The notes: generated by a model from the letters alone, not told the origin. DNA of 64,000 nucleotides from Vibrio pacinii DSM 19139 (GCF_000711795.1 NZ_JONH01000001.1:124001-188000); one strand, 5' to 3'. Positions 26,288-37,202 are shown, counted from the stretch's first letter. A program made the numbers and translations.

Positions 26288-28750
26288 TTAAGCCATTTGG
26301 GTATTATTGGCTAAATAGGCCATCACCGCTTTCTCTCCCACAAAGCCTTTAAAATGTCCGTGTTCATCGATTAAGCACCAGGGAAAAGCGGCATTCTTCA
26401 TCACAAGCTGGCTGATTTGAGATTTGGCCGTTTGATCGGGAAGCACTGTGATCACAGGCGACATGATTCGGTTAGCGGGCTTATGCCAGTAGCCGCTTTC
26501 TTTGTTCGACTCCCAGTCGGTGCCCATTCCTGGGGTGAGATGTAAATTCATGTGATTTCTATCGATATAACCCACACACTCTTTACTCTCAATAACCGGC
26601 AAATAGTCGAATTTCCCTGACGATAAGTATTGGTAAATCAAGGATAACGGCTCACCAGGATCGATACGCTGACTAGGCTCAACCAGTTGAATTAGTGTGT
26701 CGGCATTCTCCATCGATGCTTGCTGTTCAATAGAGAAACAGCCAATAACATCTTCAAGTTCCTCCAGGGGTAGTGGCTTAGAAAAATAGTAACCTTGGAT
26801 ATAATCAGCCCCCAACTTCGTGAGGATTTCCAATTCGAGTTCCGTTTCCACGCCTTCTGCGATAACCTCTAACCCGAGGTGCTGAGCTAACTGGATCAAA
26901 GCCATTGCAATACTGTATTGCCTAGATTGATAAGTAATATCCTGAATAAACGCGCGATCAATTTTCAATATATCAAAGTAACGTTCTTTTAAATAACGAA
27001 ACGATGCACAACCTGTACCAAAATCATCCACCGCGATGGTAACCCCAGCCCCACGAAGCGCAGACAAGAGTTCTAGATTTTTTTCATCGTTTTGGAAGTA
27101 AGCACTTTCTGTAAACTCAAAAGTAATTTGGCTTGGATTGATATGTTGTGTATCAAGCAGCATGGCCGCTCGCTCTAAGATACTAGAGAGGTTGGTGGTC
27201 GTTTTGAGTGACCGATTGACCGAGAGCTTTATATGCTCACCAAACCGTTGTTGCAATTGGGGAAGTAACTTTAAAGAATTAAGCAGCACCAGATCATCAA
27301 GTTCGACCACTTTATCCAGTTCTTCGACAACCGCGACGAGTTCTTGAGTATTCGTCTCTAAGTCGGCGTTCTCTGGAAAACGACACAAGGCTTCAAATTT
27401 ATCAATGCGCTGCTTTTTTAAGTCGACAATGGGTTGGAAATAGATCTCGACATTACCATTACGCAGCGCCGTCAGCACATGTTCTTCTAGTTGCTTCTTA
27501 CGCTCAATCTGACGGTGAATATCACGATCATAAAAATTAATTCGCCTAGCGTGCCCAGAATGTAGTTCGAGTAATGCTTGGTATGCGTGTGATACCAATT
27601 GATTTGGCGTGGACGCATCGGCACTCAGTACAGACACACCTGTCACCCCTTCCTTCAACGCTCTAGCCACTGACACTTGGGCATGTTGAAAACTCTGAAG
27701 CAGCTTAGTAATCGCACGGCCGATATTGGTTACCACTTGACGGTTGTCTTGATAGGCAAAATCAAGACACAACGCAAAACAGTCATGTCCTAAATAACCA
27801 CAAGTAAGGACCTCAGTATTATCGCGTAAATAACTGGCAAACTGACGTTTTTTCTCGGGTAAGTTGCCTGAAGTAAAATGAGGCTGAATCGCGAGTACCA
27901 CTAGGCTTTTGCCCATTTCGGCTTGTTGGCAAAGCTGGGAAAGTTGCTCGATAAACCTATTTTTGTCTGGCAGTTGGGTGAGCAGATCAATACCTCCCGA
28001 TGCACTATCCTCAAGCCGGCTTAACTCTAGCGACAGATCAGCTGAAAAGCCCAAATAATAAGTTTCACCATTTCCCGGATTGATTTTGTGAATAGTCAAA
28101 TCTTGTGGGAAGACACTTCCATCAGCACGGCGTGATAACAGCGTACCACTCCAATACCCTTGTTGCTCAACTTGGCTCCAAAGCTGTTGGTAATAAGCGG
28201 AGCTATGACGATCTGAATTGAAAACTCGCGTTTTAAGGCCAACGATCTCATTTCTTAAATAACCAGTGAGAACTTCAAAGTAATGATTACAAGCAAGGAT
28301 ACGCGTTTCTGAATCAGTCACGACAATGCCATGATGGTCATTTTCAAACACTGAATAAAAAATTTCCGCCATTTCATGCGAGCTTGATATATTCAGACAC
28401 GGTGATAGTGTGCCTTTTAGCTCGTGACTACTGACACGTTCGATATAAAGGTCAACATAAAAAAACAACGCGGTTTTTGCCATCAAACAGCAGTGAGTAT
28501 ATTGCGGTTTATCGCTCTCAAGCACGGTTTGGAACACGCGTTTAATAACACTGCGCTGTGTATTAGGTAGTAACTCAAAAAAGCTTTTAGCGCTCAGTCC
28601 TTCATCTTGGCGACCAAACAGCATCATAGAAACTTCGCTATCGCAACGTAACGTCTGCGTTTTAAGATCTAGACACCAATCATAAACAGCGAACTTACGC
28701 TTCGGTCCGGTTTGCTGACCTTGTCCATCTTCCGTTTTTAATGCACTCAT
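26288..28750 (-). CDS. PAS / degenerate GGDEF / EAL / CBS signalling protein
   Basis: Predicted cyclic-di-GMP phosphodiesterase of 820 residues. A PAS domain lies near residues 128-245 (VFENDHHGIVVTDSETRILACN). It is followed by a GGDEF-like domain whose signature is GHDCF, so it cannot make c-di-GMP. An EAL domain follows (about 425-670) with FEALCRF, FEFTESAYF, VDDFGTG and AEGVETELE, the residues needed for hydrolysis. The C-terminus (about 690-815) resembles a CBS pair (FDYLPVIESKECVGYI, IMSPVITVLPDQT). It has no membrane segment. A role in motility/biofilm control is typical of the family. Confidence 0.88.
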   Translation of the reverse strand: MSALKTEDGQGQQTGPKRKFAVYDWCLDLKTQTLRCDSEVSMMLFGRQDEGLSAKSFFELLPNTQRSVIKRVFQTVLESDKPQYTHCCLMAKTALFFYVDLYIERVSSHELKGTLSPCLNISSSHEMAEIFYSVFENDHHGIVVTDSETRILACNHYFEVLTGYLRNEIVGLKTRVFNSDRHSSAYYQQLWSQVEQQGYWSGTLLSRRADGSVFPQDLTIHKINPGNGETYYLGFSADLSLELSRLEDSASGGIDLLTQLPDKNRFIEQLSQLCQQAEMGKSLVVLAIQPHFTSGNLPEKKRQFASYLRDNTEVLTCGYLGHDCFALCLDFAYQDNRQVVTNIGRAITKLLQSFQHAQVSVARALKEGVTGVSVLSADASTPNQLVSHAYQALLELHSGHARRINFYDRDIHRQIERKKQLEEHVLTALRNGNVEIYFQPIVDLKKQRIDKFEALCRFPENADLETNTQELVAVVEELDKVVELDDLVLLNSLKLLPQLQQRFGEHIKLSVNRSLKTTTNLSSILERAAMLLDTQHINPSQITFEFTESAYFQNDEKNLELLSALRGAGVTIAVDDFGTGCASFRYLKERYFDILKIDRAFIQDITYQSRQYSIAMALIQLAQHLGLEVIAEGVETELELEILTKLGADYIQGYYFSKPLPLEELEDVIGCFSIEQQASMENADTLIQLVEPSQRIDPGEPLSLIYQYLSSGKFDYLPVIESKECVGYIDRNHMNLHLTPGMGTDWESNKESGYWHKPANRIMSPVITVLPDQTAKSQISQLVMKNAAFPWCLIDEHGHFKGFVGEKAVMAYLANNTQMA

Positions 28751-28955
28751 GGACTAACCAACTTATGTCATTTCATATTTATTCATATTATAGAAAATGG
28801 TAGGCGTGTTAATCGTTACTCACTTAACACTTTGGTGCTAAATGAGGCTTCCACTCGATAAAGCCAGATCGTCACAATAAGCCACAGTGATATTGAGGTA
28901 GATAGTCGCTGGCCAAGTCGCTATAATTCGCGCTCCTTGGCACAGAGAGCAAAAT

Positions 28956-31229
28956 ATGTACAGCAACATCACTCCTATTCACGAGCATAAGAAATACTGG
29001 GCAGAGTGCTTTGGCACCGCACCTTTCCTTCCGACCAGTCGAAAGGAGATGGACGCCCTTGGATGGGACAGCTGTGACATTATTATCGTAACGGGCGATG
29101 CTTATGTGGATCATCCAAGCTTTGGTATGGCCATCATCGGTCGTTTGTTAGAAGCCCAAGGCTTCCGTGTCGGTATCATTGCTCAACCTCAGTGGCACAA
29201 TAAAGACGCCTTTATGGCACTGGGCAAACCTAACCTATTTTTTGGTGTCACTGCCGGTAACATGGACTCCATGATCAACCGCTACACCTCTGATCGCAAA
29301 TTACGCCATGATGATGCCTATACCCCCAACAATGAAGGCGGCAAGCGTCCTGACCGAGCAACGCTGGTTTACTCTCAACGTTGTCGTGAAGCCTATAAAG
29401 GTACGCCTATCGTGCTTGGTGGGATTGAAGCGAGCTTGCGTCGTGTTGCGCACTACGACTACTGGTCAGACAAAGTTCGTCGCTCGGTACTGTTTGATGC
29501 AAAAGCAGATATCCTTCTTTTCGGTAACGCTGAGCGTGCATTGGTTGAAGTCGCACATCGCCTTGCTGATGGCGAAGAGATCGCTAACCTAACCAATATT
29601 CGCGGTACCGCAATCAACCTGCCAGCGGCTCCTGAAGGTTTCAAAATCATTGACTCTTCTCGTATCGAAAAGCCGAACAAGGCTTATGTGCCAGTAAACC
29701 CGTACGAAGTTGAAACGCAATGTGAGACTAAGAAAGATGAAAAGGAAGAGGTAAAGGCGCAACCTATTACCATTCGCCCTTCTCGTCACGATGCAAAAAC
29801 AACTGCAGTTCGTATCCCTGCGTTTGAGAAGCTAAATAATGACCGCATCCTTTACGCTCATGCGAGCCGCATTTTGCATCTTGAGACCAACCCGTATTCT
29901 GGTCGAGCTTTGATCCAGCGTCACGGTGACCGTGAACTGTGGGTGAACCAAGCACCGATTCCATTGACAACAGAAGAGATGGATTACGTGTTTGGCCTTG
30001 CTTACAAGCGTGTTCCTCACCCTATGTATGGCAAAGCGAAAATCCCTGCATATGACATGATCAAAACTTCGGTTAACATCATGCGTGGCTGTTTTGGTGG
30101 CTGTTCTTTCTGTTCGATTACCGAACATGAGGGGCGTATTATTCAGAACCGCTCTAAAGAGTCGATTTTGAGCGAGATGGAAGAGATTCGCGATAAAGTC
30201 CCTGGCTTTACCGGGACTATTTCTGACTTAGGTGGCCCGACGGCGAACATGTACCGTTTGGGTTGTTCAGACCCGAAAGCAGAAATTAACTGTCGTCGTC
30301 CATCATGTGTGTTCCCAAAAATCTGTGAAAAGCTCAACACAGACCATCAACACACCATTGACCTTTATCGCTCAGCAAGAAAAGTTTCGGGTATTAAGAA
30401 GGTAATGATCGCTTCTGGCGTTCGTTACGACTTAGCGATTGAATCTCCAGAATACGTACGTGAGCTTGTGACTCACCACGTTGGTGGTTACTTGAAGATT
30501 GCTCCAGAGCATACTGAAAAAGGCCCTCTGGATCTGATGATGAAGCCTGGTATGGGCACATACGATCGCTTTAAAGAGATGTTCGAAAAGTACAGCGCTG
30601 AAGCGGGCAAGAAGCAGTATCTAATCCCTTACTTCATCTCTGCTCACCCGGGCACAGAAGATGAAGACATGCTTAACCTTGCGTTGTGGCTGAAAAAACA
30701 TAACTACGAGTGTGATCAAGTACAGAACTTCTACCCATCGCCAATGTGTAACGCAACGTCGATGTACTATTCAGAGACTAACCCTCTGAAACGCGTGAAA
30801 TATAAGAAGCGTGAGGATGTGCCAGTGCCAAAAGGCGATCGCCAACGCCGTCTGCATAAAGCGCTCCTTCGTTACCACGATCCAGAGAACTGGAAGATTA
30901 TCCGCGAAGCACTGATCAGCATGGGTAAAAAGCACCTGATTGGTGACAAGCCGAACTGCTTAGTACCAGAAGAAGACTTTGACGCTCAGACACCGGCACA
31001 GCGCCGTAAATCAGGTCGTCACGGTGCTCACCGCTTCGCGACTAAGCACACTAAATCACAACCTGGCTTTGAAAAAATGCACGGCGAACAACGCGCTAAA
31101 AGCAATAGTAGCAGTAACGGCAATGTCAACGGTAAACCTGGGGCCAAACCCCAACACTCTCGTAGCGGGAAACCGACAGCGACAGGTTCCGGCAAACCTG
31201 CCGCAGGGCGTAAAGCTAAGCAGCGTTGA
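28956..31229 (+). CDS. ygiQ: YgiQ-family radical SAM protein
   Basis: Protein of 757 residues in the YgiQ family (N-terminal B12-binding-like region, central radical SAM domain). The iron-sulphur motif CFGGCSFC (CX3CX2C) follows MRG, with SITEHEGR after it. YgiQ function is not firmly established. The C-terminal 60 residues are a low-complexity basic tail rich in G, K, S and N, as often seen in this family. The start [15 protein letters not shown] is the family norm. A strong bidirectional terminator follows. Confidence 0.95.
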   Translation: MYSNITPIHEHKKYWAECFGTAPFLPTSRKEMDALGWDSCDIIIVTGDAYVDHPSFGMAIIGRLLEAQGFRVGIIAQPQWHNKDAFMALGKPNLFFGVTAGNMDSMINRYTSDRKLRHDDAYTPNNEGGKRPDRATLVYSQRCREAYKGTPIVLGGIEASLRRVAHYDYWSDKVRRSVLFDAKADILLFGNAERALVEVAHRLADGEEIANLTNIRGTAINLPAAPEGFKIIDSSRIEKPNKAYVPVNPYEVETQCETKKDEKEEVKAQPITIRPSRHDAKTTAVRIPAFEKLNNDRILYAHASRILHLETNPYSGRALIQRHGDRELWVNQAPIPLTTEEMDYVFGLAYKRVPHPMYGKAKIPAYDMIKTSVNIMRGCFGGCSFCSITEHEGRIIQNRSKESILSEMEEIRDKVPGFTGTISDLGGPTANMYRLGCSDPKAEINCRRPSCVFPKICEKLNTDHQHTIDLYRSARKVSGIKKVMIASGVRYDLAIESPEYVRELVTHHVGGYLKIAPEHTEKGPLDLMMKPGMGTYDRFKEMFEKYSAEAGKKQYLIPYFISAHPGTEDEDMLNLALWLKKHNYECDQVQNFYPSPMCNATSMYYSETNPLKRVKYKKREDVPVPKGDRQRRLHKALLRYHDPENWKIIREALISMGKKHLIGDKPNCLVPEEDFDAQTPAQRRKSGRHGAHRFATKHTKSQPGFEKMHGEQRAKSNSSSNGNVNGKPGAKPQHSRSGKPTATGSGKPAAGRKAKQR

Positions 31230-31231
31230 TC

Positions 31232-31262
31232 AAAAAAGCCTAGCAAATCGCTAGGCTTTTTT
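31232..31262. terminator. Bidirectional terminator between ygiQ and serC
   Basis: AAAAAAGCCTAGC, loop AAATC, GCTAGGCTTTTTT: a near-perfect hairpin with A and T tracts on both sides. It sits between convergent ygiQ and serC and can serve both. Confidence 0.9.
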
Positions 31263-31275
31263 CCTTTTGCGGAGC

Positions 31276-32358
31276 TTAAGCGTTATTGGCTTCAAACTCG
31301 CGCATAAAGTCGACCAGAGCCTGAACACCTTCAATCGTCATCGCATTGTAGATTGATGCTCGCATGCCACCAACGGCCCTATGACCTTTAAGGGCAACCA
31401 AACCTTTAGCTTGTGCTTGTTCGAGAAACAACTCGTCTAGCTCGGGTTTGACCAATTGAAAAGGGACATTCATACGTGAACGGTTATCCGGATGAACCGT
31501 GTTGATGTAAAAATCAGACTCGTCGATTTGGCTGTATAATAGCGACGCTTTCTCTTGGTTGATTTTCTCCATCACAGCTACACCACCTTGTTGCTTAAGC
31601 CACTTAAACACTAAGCCAGATAGATACCAAGCAAATGTTGGCGGTGTATTGAACATTGACTCTTTTTCTGCCAGCACCTTGTAACTCATAAAGCTTGGCA
31701 GCAGCGCATTGGCTAAATCGAGTAAGTCGTCGCGAACGATAGCAATACAAATGCCTGCAGGACCAATATTTTTCTGTGCCCCTGCATAAATAACACCATA
31801 TTGCGATACGTCAATTTGACGAGATAGAATGTTCGACGACATATCAGCAACAATCGGCTTATCTGTTACAGGCAATTGACTGATTTCAATACCATCAATG
31901 GTTTCATTTGGACAAAAATGAACATACGCAGAATCTGGGTCAATCGTCCACTGATCCGCATCTACCACAGCAGTTTTGCCCTCGCGCTGCGTTTTAGCGT
32001 CAAATACGTCAACTTGGCAATATTTGTACGCTTCTTTAATGGCACTTTCTGCCCAATAACCCGCATCAATATAGGTGGCTTTTTTGGCTGTACCGAGCAA
32101 GTTTAGCGGAACGGCAGCAAATTGAGCACGCGCACCACCCTGACAGAAAAGCACTTTGTAGTTATTGGGAATATTGAGAAGGTCACGCAGATCTTGCTCT
32201 GCCTCTTCTGCTACTTGAATAAACTCTTTACTACGGTGACTGATTTCCATCACAGAAGTACCTAAGTTATTCCAATCTACAAATTCGCTTTGCGCCTGTT
32301 CCATCACGGCCTTCGGCAGCCCTGCGGGACCAGCACTAAAGTTATACACCTTTTCCAT
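31276..32358 (-). CDS. serC: SerC, phosphoserine aminotransferase
   Basis: PLP enzyme of serine and pyridoxine biosynthesis, 360 residues (E. coli 362). It converts 3-phosphohydroxypyruvate to phosphoserine. The start [15 protein letters not shown], with AAGGAA upstream, is the family N-terminus. The PLP-lysine segment is [12 protein letters not shown]. Other signatures are [18 protein letters not shown] and the C-terminal [15 protein letters not shown]. No aroA gene follows in the window. Confidence 0.97.
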   Translation of the reverse strand: MEKVYNFSAGPAGLPKAVMEQAQSEFVDWNNLGTSVMEISHRSKEFIQVAEEAEQDLRDLLNIPNNYKVLFCQGGARAQFAAVPLNLLGTAKKATYIDAGYWAESAIKEAYKYCQVDVFDAKTQREGKTAVVDADQWTIDPDSAYVHFCPNETIDGIEISQLPVTDKPIVADMSSNILSRQIDVSQYGVIYAGAQKNIGPAGICIAIVRDDLLDLANALLPSFMSYKVLAEKESMFNTPPTFAWYLSGLVFKWLKQQGGVAVMEKINQEKASLLYSQIDESDFYINTVHPDNRSRMNVPFQLVKPELDELFLEQAQAKGLVALKGHRAVGGMRASIYNAMTIEGVQALVDFMREFEANNA

Positions 32359-32432
32359 CTCACTTTCCTTGCTCAAGCTTGTATTACGACTACTTCGATT
32401 AATAGCATGTTTTTTATCGGATAAAAAGCAAC

Positions 32433-32455
32433 AAAAGAGGTCTTTAGACCTCTTT
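32433..32455 (-). terminator. Terminator after the YdgA-like gene
   Basis: Stem AAAGAGGTC / GACCTCTTT with loop TTTA, followed on the minus strand by TTGTTGCTTTTT. It is 28 bp after the stop of the YdgA-like gene. Confidence 0.65.
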
Positions 32456-32482
32456 ATCGTTTAAAGCCAATAAACTTACCCG

Positions 32483-33748
32483 TTAAGGTTGCATCAGTGC
32501 TGGCATAAGTAGCGCCATCAACGGAATTTCCTGACCGTTTTCAAATAGTAAACTACCCTCTTTAAGCTGCGCTTTGATACGGTAGCCCGTGTCATTTTGC
32601 TGCATTAATTCCATCACCATCGCTTCATCAATGCCCTGCTGAATGAATGGATATTGGGTCACTAAGCCGTTGGAGAAATAAGTATCGATATCCCCAGTCA
32701 AAGCAGGCAAGATCATCGCCATATTTTGAGTCACATTATCCGTTCCTTTTGGTACGTTAATGCTCCACGTTGTTTCGAAGCGACTTTGTTGGTTGAGGTT
32801 GACCTCCATCTTATTGATGGCGAGGTAAAAACCCTTTGAAAACAAACTATCGACATAAGGTATCGCAGTTTGAATATCGTCGTTACTCGGGACAGGATTG
32901 TTTTGGTACAGGGTAATTAAATGTGCGAACGCTTCACTATCTAGATCGCCAAAGGCAAAGTCGAGTGACACACTGTCAACGTCACCTTCACTGGTGACCA
33001 ATTTATTCAGTTCAACAATATGCTGACTACTGACCGTTTTAGCGGCTTCATCAAACGAACTAACAAAACGATATTGACTGTCACTCAATGCAAATAAAGG
33101 CGATTGTTCACCGCTAACAATCGCGGCTCTCGCTAGCTTAAGCGTTTGTTCGCCTATCCAAAAACTGTCGACCTTTTTTCCTTCACCTTCGCCTTGTAGA
33201 CCAGAAAGCACCATTTTCTCTCCGGAATTGAAATCAATCTCTACTGAAGGAACATCGAGTTGATAGGTCATGTCGCCCAACACCGTAACATGACCACTCA
33301 GCGTAGAAGGAGAAACAGAGACAATCGCACCATCTTGCCCTTCAGTGACCTGGTTCCAGTGATCAAGCTTAAGGGTGTACTCGGTGTTACCATTTAATTG
33401 AGTGACGGTCTCTAGCGTTAATGGCAGGTCATCGACATTCTCAAGCACCGATTCGGCACTAAGGCTGAACAGACCATGCGACACCTGACTATTGACCACC
33501 AGCTCGGTTGGTAAACCATCAACCACTAACTGTTCAGCTAGTATCGGGTCAATCACGGTATAACGAGTGGTGATCTGTGAGGACAGATACCCGCGGTCAT
33601 ATTCAATAACCTCAGCGCGCACAGAGTCACTATTCAGGTGAGTCACGCCGTCTTGAATAACGCTCTGTCCAATTTGTCCAACAGCCAACGGCCAACACAA
33701 GGCGAGAGAGATGGCGCCACCAATAGCACCGAGTTTTTTTAATTCCAT
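32483..33748 (-). CDS. YdgA-family protein (DUF945)
   Basis: Protein of 421 residues with an N-terminal hydrophobic anchor (MELKKLGAIGGAISLALCWPLAVG) and a long beta-rich extracytoplasmic part. The features YDRGYLSSQITTRYTV and SHGLFSLSAESVLE near the N-terminus are typical of DUF945/YdgA. The C-terminal third ends in helix and strand pairs (FIQQGIDEAMVMELM, GYRIKAQLKEGSLLFENGQEIP). The function of the family is unknown. Starts two or three codons upstream are also possible. Confidence 0.8.
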   Translation of the reverse strand: MELKKLGAIGGAISLALCWPLAVGQIGQSVIQDGVTHLNSDSVRAEVIEYDRGYLSSQITTRYTVIDPILAEQLVVDGLPTELVVNSQVSHGLFSLSAESVLENVDDLPLTLETVTQLNGNTEYTLKLDHWNQVTEGQDGAIVSVSPSTLSGHVTVLGDMTYQLDVPSVEIDFNSGEKMVLSGLQGEGEGKKVDSFWIGEQTLKLARAAIVSGEQSPLFALSDSQYRFVSSFDEAAKTVSSQHIVELNKLVTSEGDVDSVSLDFAFGDLDSEAFAHLITLYQNNPVPSNDDIQTAIPYVDSLFSKGFYLAINKMEVNLNQQSRFETTWSINVPKGTDNVTQNMAMILPALTGDIDTYFSNGLVTQYPFIQQGIDEAMVMELMQQNDTGYRIKAQLKEGSLLFENGQEIPLMALLMPALMQP

Positions 33749-33922
33749 GGTCATCAATTCTTAGTCACGATTTGGTTCAGTCTACACCAAAAAACATTGA
33801 GATAAATCAGAGTATTGGCCTTAAAGCCAAAACAAATGAGATTCTTCATACCTAGCTCTCAATACTCAATTGCTAAGCTTGCTAGAGTGAAAGGTGTCAT
33901 TTGTTAATATTGTAGCCTAGTC

Positions 33923-35875
33923 GTGAATCAATTCTCTGTACTGTGTTTGGACAACAACCCGATTAGCGTTGAACAACTTAGGCGCGAGTTAAGTCCGTTT
34001 GCCAGTAAGTTTGACCTACATACAGCCGATACCATTGACGATGCCCATGCGGCACTTGAGTTTTGCCTCGAACAACAACAAACCGTCGCCTTGGTGATTG
34101 CCAGCCACCACGATAATTTCAATGGCGCTGATTTTTTGATTCAACTCGACAAGAATCACCACACACAAAGTGCCAAAAAAATCTTAATTAGCTGTGGCAA
34201 AGACATTCAAGCTATTCTCTCTGCCGTCAACGATGGACGCCTCGATTACTGTCTGACGAAACCACTACAGGACAACGTGGTACATAGGACGGTGCAAAAA
34301 GAGCTGACCAACTTTATTCTCACGCACGACAAAGAGAACTTACTGTCCTACAGCCAAGTGCTTGATCAACATCGTCTGCTACGCGCTCATATCGATCAGA
34401 AAATGCGCAGCTATCGTGAAGGTTTCATTACCGATCATCACAGCATGAGTGATCAACAGTTGGCGCAAAAAGTCTCCACGGCTTTGCTCGATTTTTTTGC
34501 CGAACAAGACGAAACCAAAGCTTGCCGCACCTACTCCGCCGATCATCTGTTAACAGTAGAGGGTGAAGAAAATCGATTCCTATGGTTCATTACCAAAGGT
34601 GACGTTGCTCTGTATAAAAAAGACGACATCGGTATGCAGCGGGAAGTAGTACGGCATAGCCAAGGCAATATCGTTGGCGGAATGTCATTTGTCACTGGGG
34701 AGCCCTCTTTCTCGACCGCAGTGACCCTGTCACAAACGGAAGTAATCAAACTCGACCGAGACGTGTTCACTAAAGTCATGCATTCCAATATGACCTTATT
34801 GCCGCTATTTACCAACTTGCTGCTACGCCACTTTAATCGTCGTTTGCAACGCAGTATTAATACTAAGCTCGAGCTGCAAAAAACGTTGGAATCGCTTGAG
34901 TCCGCTCATCAACAACTCATTGAACGAGAAAAGATGGCGATGCTCGGACAACTGGTTGCCGGAGTCGCGCACGAACTCAACAACCCTATTGCAGCTATTC
35001 TGCGTAGCACTGAAACGTTAACCGCCAAAATACAACATTTAGTCGATGGTCGTTGGAGCGAAGACGTGGGTATCGATGGCATTGAAGTGCTCAAAGCTGG
35101 CTTAGCACAGCGCCCACGCTCAACCGCAACAGAAAGAGAACTGACTCGCCAGGTACAGCAAAATGTCGGTGATCGACGCCTAGCAAAGAAATTGGTCAAA
35201 CTCGGCTTGGAAAGCGACGCTCAATGGCAAATCAAAGCGCAAAACCACCCTGACGCAACCATGGCGCAACTTGTTCAACTTGAAGACTATTACATGGCGG
35301 GCAGCACTCTTCGCTCAATAAACGTGTGTGCGGGTCGTATCGCCGATATGGTCCGCAGCCTAAAAGGTTACGCTCGTCCTGATGATGAGAAGCGCCACCT
35401 GATTGATATTCATGAAGGCATCGAAGACACCTTAGTTATTTTTGAAAACAGGTTAAAATTTCATGAGGTTGAAAAGCGCTACGGCGATTTAGCTTCCATT
35501 CAGTGCCTGCCTATAGCCTTGCAACAAGTGTGGACTAATCTCGTCTCCAACGCTATTGATGCCTTTCCGAGTAAAGGTCACTTGTTAATAGAAACCAGTA
35601 TGCGAGAAAAAGATTATCGCCAGTGGGCAGTGATCAGCTTTACTGATAACGGCAGTGGCATCCCTAAACATATCCAAGAGCAAATGTTCAGTTTAAATTT
35701 TACCACTAAAAAAGAGGGTAATTTTGGTCTTGGCATCGGGCTATCGGTTTGCCAACAAATTGTCCATCAACACGGCGGAAAAATCGAAGTCGAGTCCGAA
35801 ATTGATCAATTCACTAAATTTTCTGTTTGGTTACCTTACGACCAAGCACTACCCGAATCAAGGAGCCCTGAATGA
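33923..35875 (+). CDS. Receiver-like / cNMP-binding / histidine kinase hybrid sensor
   Basis: Sensor kinase of 650 residues without membrane helices. Residues 1-125 look like a receiver domain lacking a clear phospho-aspartate (LVIASHHDN). Residues about 195-310 resemble a cyclic-nucleotide-binding domain (FLWFITKGDVALYKK, GNIVGGMSFVTGEPSFSTAV). A coiled coil leads to the H-box GVAHELNNP with H350. The ATPase domain shows N-box LVSNAIDAF and G-boxes DNGSGIP and GLGIGLS. About 90 residues are inserted between the two helices of the dimerisation domain. The start is GTG. It overlaps the next gene by 4 bp (ATGA). Confidence 0.88.
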   Translation: MNQFSVLCLDNNPISVEQLRRELSPFASKFDLHTADTIDDAHAALEFCLEQQQTVALVIASHHDNFNGADFLIQLDKNHHTQSAKKILISCGKDIQAILSAVNDGRLDYCLTKPLQDNVVHRTVQKELTNFILTHDKENLLSYSQVLDQHRLLRAHIDQKMRSYREGFITDHHSMSDQQLAQKVSTALLDFFAEQDETKACRTYSADHLLTVEGEENRFLWFITKGDVALYKKDDIGMQREVVRHSQGNIVGGMSFVTGEPSFSTAVTLSQTEVIKLDRDVFTKVMHSNMTLLPLFTNLLLRHFNRRLQRSINTKLELQKTLESLESAHQQLIEREKMAMLGQLVAGVAHELNNPIAAILRSTETLTAKIQHLVDGRWSEDVGIDGIEVLKAGLAQRPRSTATERELTRQVQQNVGDRRLAKKLVKLGLESDAQWQIKAQNHPDATMAQLVQLEDYYMAGSTLRSINVCAGRIADMVRSLKGYARPDDEKRHLIDIHEGIEDTLVIFENRLKFHEVEKRYGDLASIQCLPIALQQVWTNLVSNAIDAFPSKGHLLIETSMREKDYRQWAVISFTDNGSGIPKHIQEQMFSLNFTTKKEGNFGLGIGLSVCQQIVHQHGGKIEVESEIDQFTKFSVWLPYDQALPESRSPE

Positions 35876-36369
35876 ACAAGTACCTAATCTTATGTGTTGA
35901 TGACGAACGTGAAGTTTTGGATAGCGTCATTCAAGATCTCGATTGCTTTGAAGAGAATTTTGTTTTGGAGGCTGCCGAGTCGGTTGCAGAAGCCAAATCC
36001 CTGATTGAAGAGTGCCAGCAAGAAGACGTAAAATTGGCGCTTATACTTTGTGATCACATTATGCCTGATCAAACTGGCATCCAATTTCTGATTGAACTCA
36101 ATGAAAATTCGCCAACCACTCAGGCACGTAAGCTATTGTTAACTGGACAAGCAGGTTTGGAAGACACGGTTGAGGCTGTCAATCACTCCAGTCTTGATTT
36201 TTTCATTGCCAAACCATGGCGCGGTGATGAACTAAGAGAAATAGTCAAAAGCCAGCTCACAACTTATATGATCGCAAACGAACCTGAGTTAATGCCTTGG
36301 GCATCTGTGCTTGACACTGAAAAAATCTTTGCAGCAATGGCAAAAAAACGTGTCGATTTCGGTGAATAA
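35872..36369 (+). CDS. Stand-alone receiver-domain response regulator
   Basis: Protein of 165 residues consisting of one receiver domain: acidic pair D10-D11 (CVDDE), phospho-acceptor D61 (CDHIMPD), T91 (LLTGQA) and K114 (AKPW). The 40-residue extension carries no DNA-binding or enzymatic domain. It overlaps the kinase gene by 4 bp and is the probable phosphorylation partner. Its own output must be by protein contact. Confidence 0.92.
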   Translation: MNKYLILCVDDEREVLDSVIQDLDCFEENFVLEAAESVAEAKSLIEECQQEDVKLALILCDHIMPDQTGIQFLIELNENSPTTQARKLLLTGQAGLEDTVEAVNHSSLDFFIAKPWRGDELREIVKSQLTTYMIANEPELMPWASVLDTEKIFAAMAKKRVDFGE

Positions 36370-36534
36370 TTAGTCATTTCTGGCATAGAGCTTGCTTAGT
36401 TATGTAAATCACGACAAAACAATGACATTTCTATAGTGACTGTTGCTATGATGCATTATCATGTCGTAATGATGTCATGGCGCACACGTCGCTAAAGACC
36501 AAGGAAATTAACAAGATATAGGTTTATCGTCCAT

Positions 36535-37101
36535 ATGCGTAAAACAATCTTAGCTGCAGCCCTAGTGCTTGCATCGGGCCAATCATTCGCTCAAACCGAT
36601 CCAAACAGCCCAGCAGTAATGAGCAACTTCAGTTATGACTACTTAGAAGCTCGTATCGGCGCAAGCCCTGTTACCTTTGGTGCTGCTATAAGTAAGTCGA
36701 TCCACCCTAATGCTCACATTCTTGGTCGTGTCGATTCTGAATTTGAAGGCGATTATGATGCGTCTGCAGGTTTTGGCTTTCACGCTCCAATCAACAACTG
36801 GGCCGATTTCACTGGCGAAATGTTACTACGTTTAGTTGATACTGGTAATGAGCGTCGCAGTGGTTACGGCCAAGGCACCAATACTGGTATGGAGCTAAAT
36901 CTAGGCATCCGTCAGTGGTTAGGTCCACAACTTGAAGTCGGTGGAAAAGGCGGTTACGTATCGATTGATGATGATGACAAGTGGATTGGTTCAGCTTACG
37001 TTCGTTTCCACTCGACAGAACTTTTCTCAATCGGTGGCGAAGCACGTATTAATGATTTCTACGGTGACCAATTAATGTTCACCACTCGCTTTAAGTTCTA
37101 A
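36535..37101 (+). CDS. Outer-membrane beta-barrel protein
   Basis: Protein of 188 residues with a signal peptide (MRKTILAAALVLASGQSFAQ) and amphipathic strands such as GYVSIDDDDKWIGSAYVRFHS. It ends in FTTRFKF with a terminal phenylalanine, the outer-membrane insertion signal. It looks like an eight-strand barrel. The exact family is not recognised. It follows the receiver gene at 165 bp with its own leader, so co-transcription is uncertain. A clear terminator follows. Confidence 0.8.
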   Translation: MRKTILAAALVLASGQSFAQTDPNSPAVMSNFSYDYLEARIGASPVTFGAAISKSIHPNAHILGRVDSEFEGDYDASAGFGFHAPINNWADFTGEMLLRLVDTGNERRSGYGQGTNTGMELNLGIRQWLGPQLEVGGKGGYVSIDDDDKWIGSAYVRFHSTELFSIGGEARINDFYGDQLMFTTRFKF

Positions 37102-37114
37102 TTAACGTCGAGCT

Positions 37115-37145
37115 AAAAAACCGAGGTCATCACCTCGGTTTTTTT
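37115..37145 (+). terminator. Terminator after the barrel protein gene
   Basis: AAAAAACCGAGG, loop TCATCA, CCTCGGTTTTTTT. The hairpin has A and T tracts on both sides and may also serve the convergent tfoY gene. Confidence 0.88.
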
Positions 37146-37202
37146 ATGCAAATCCGTTTGCTTGAGCAATCCCTCCAAATAAAGGAGTGGATAAAATTAG
37201 TT

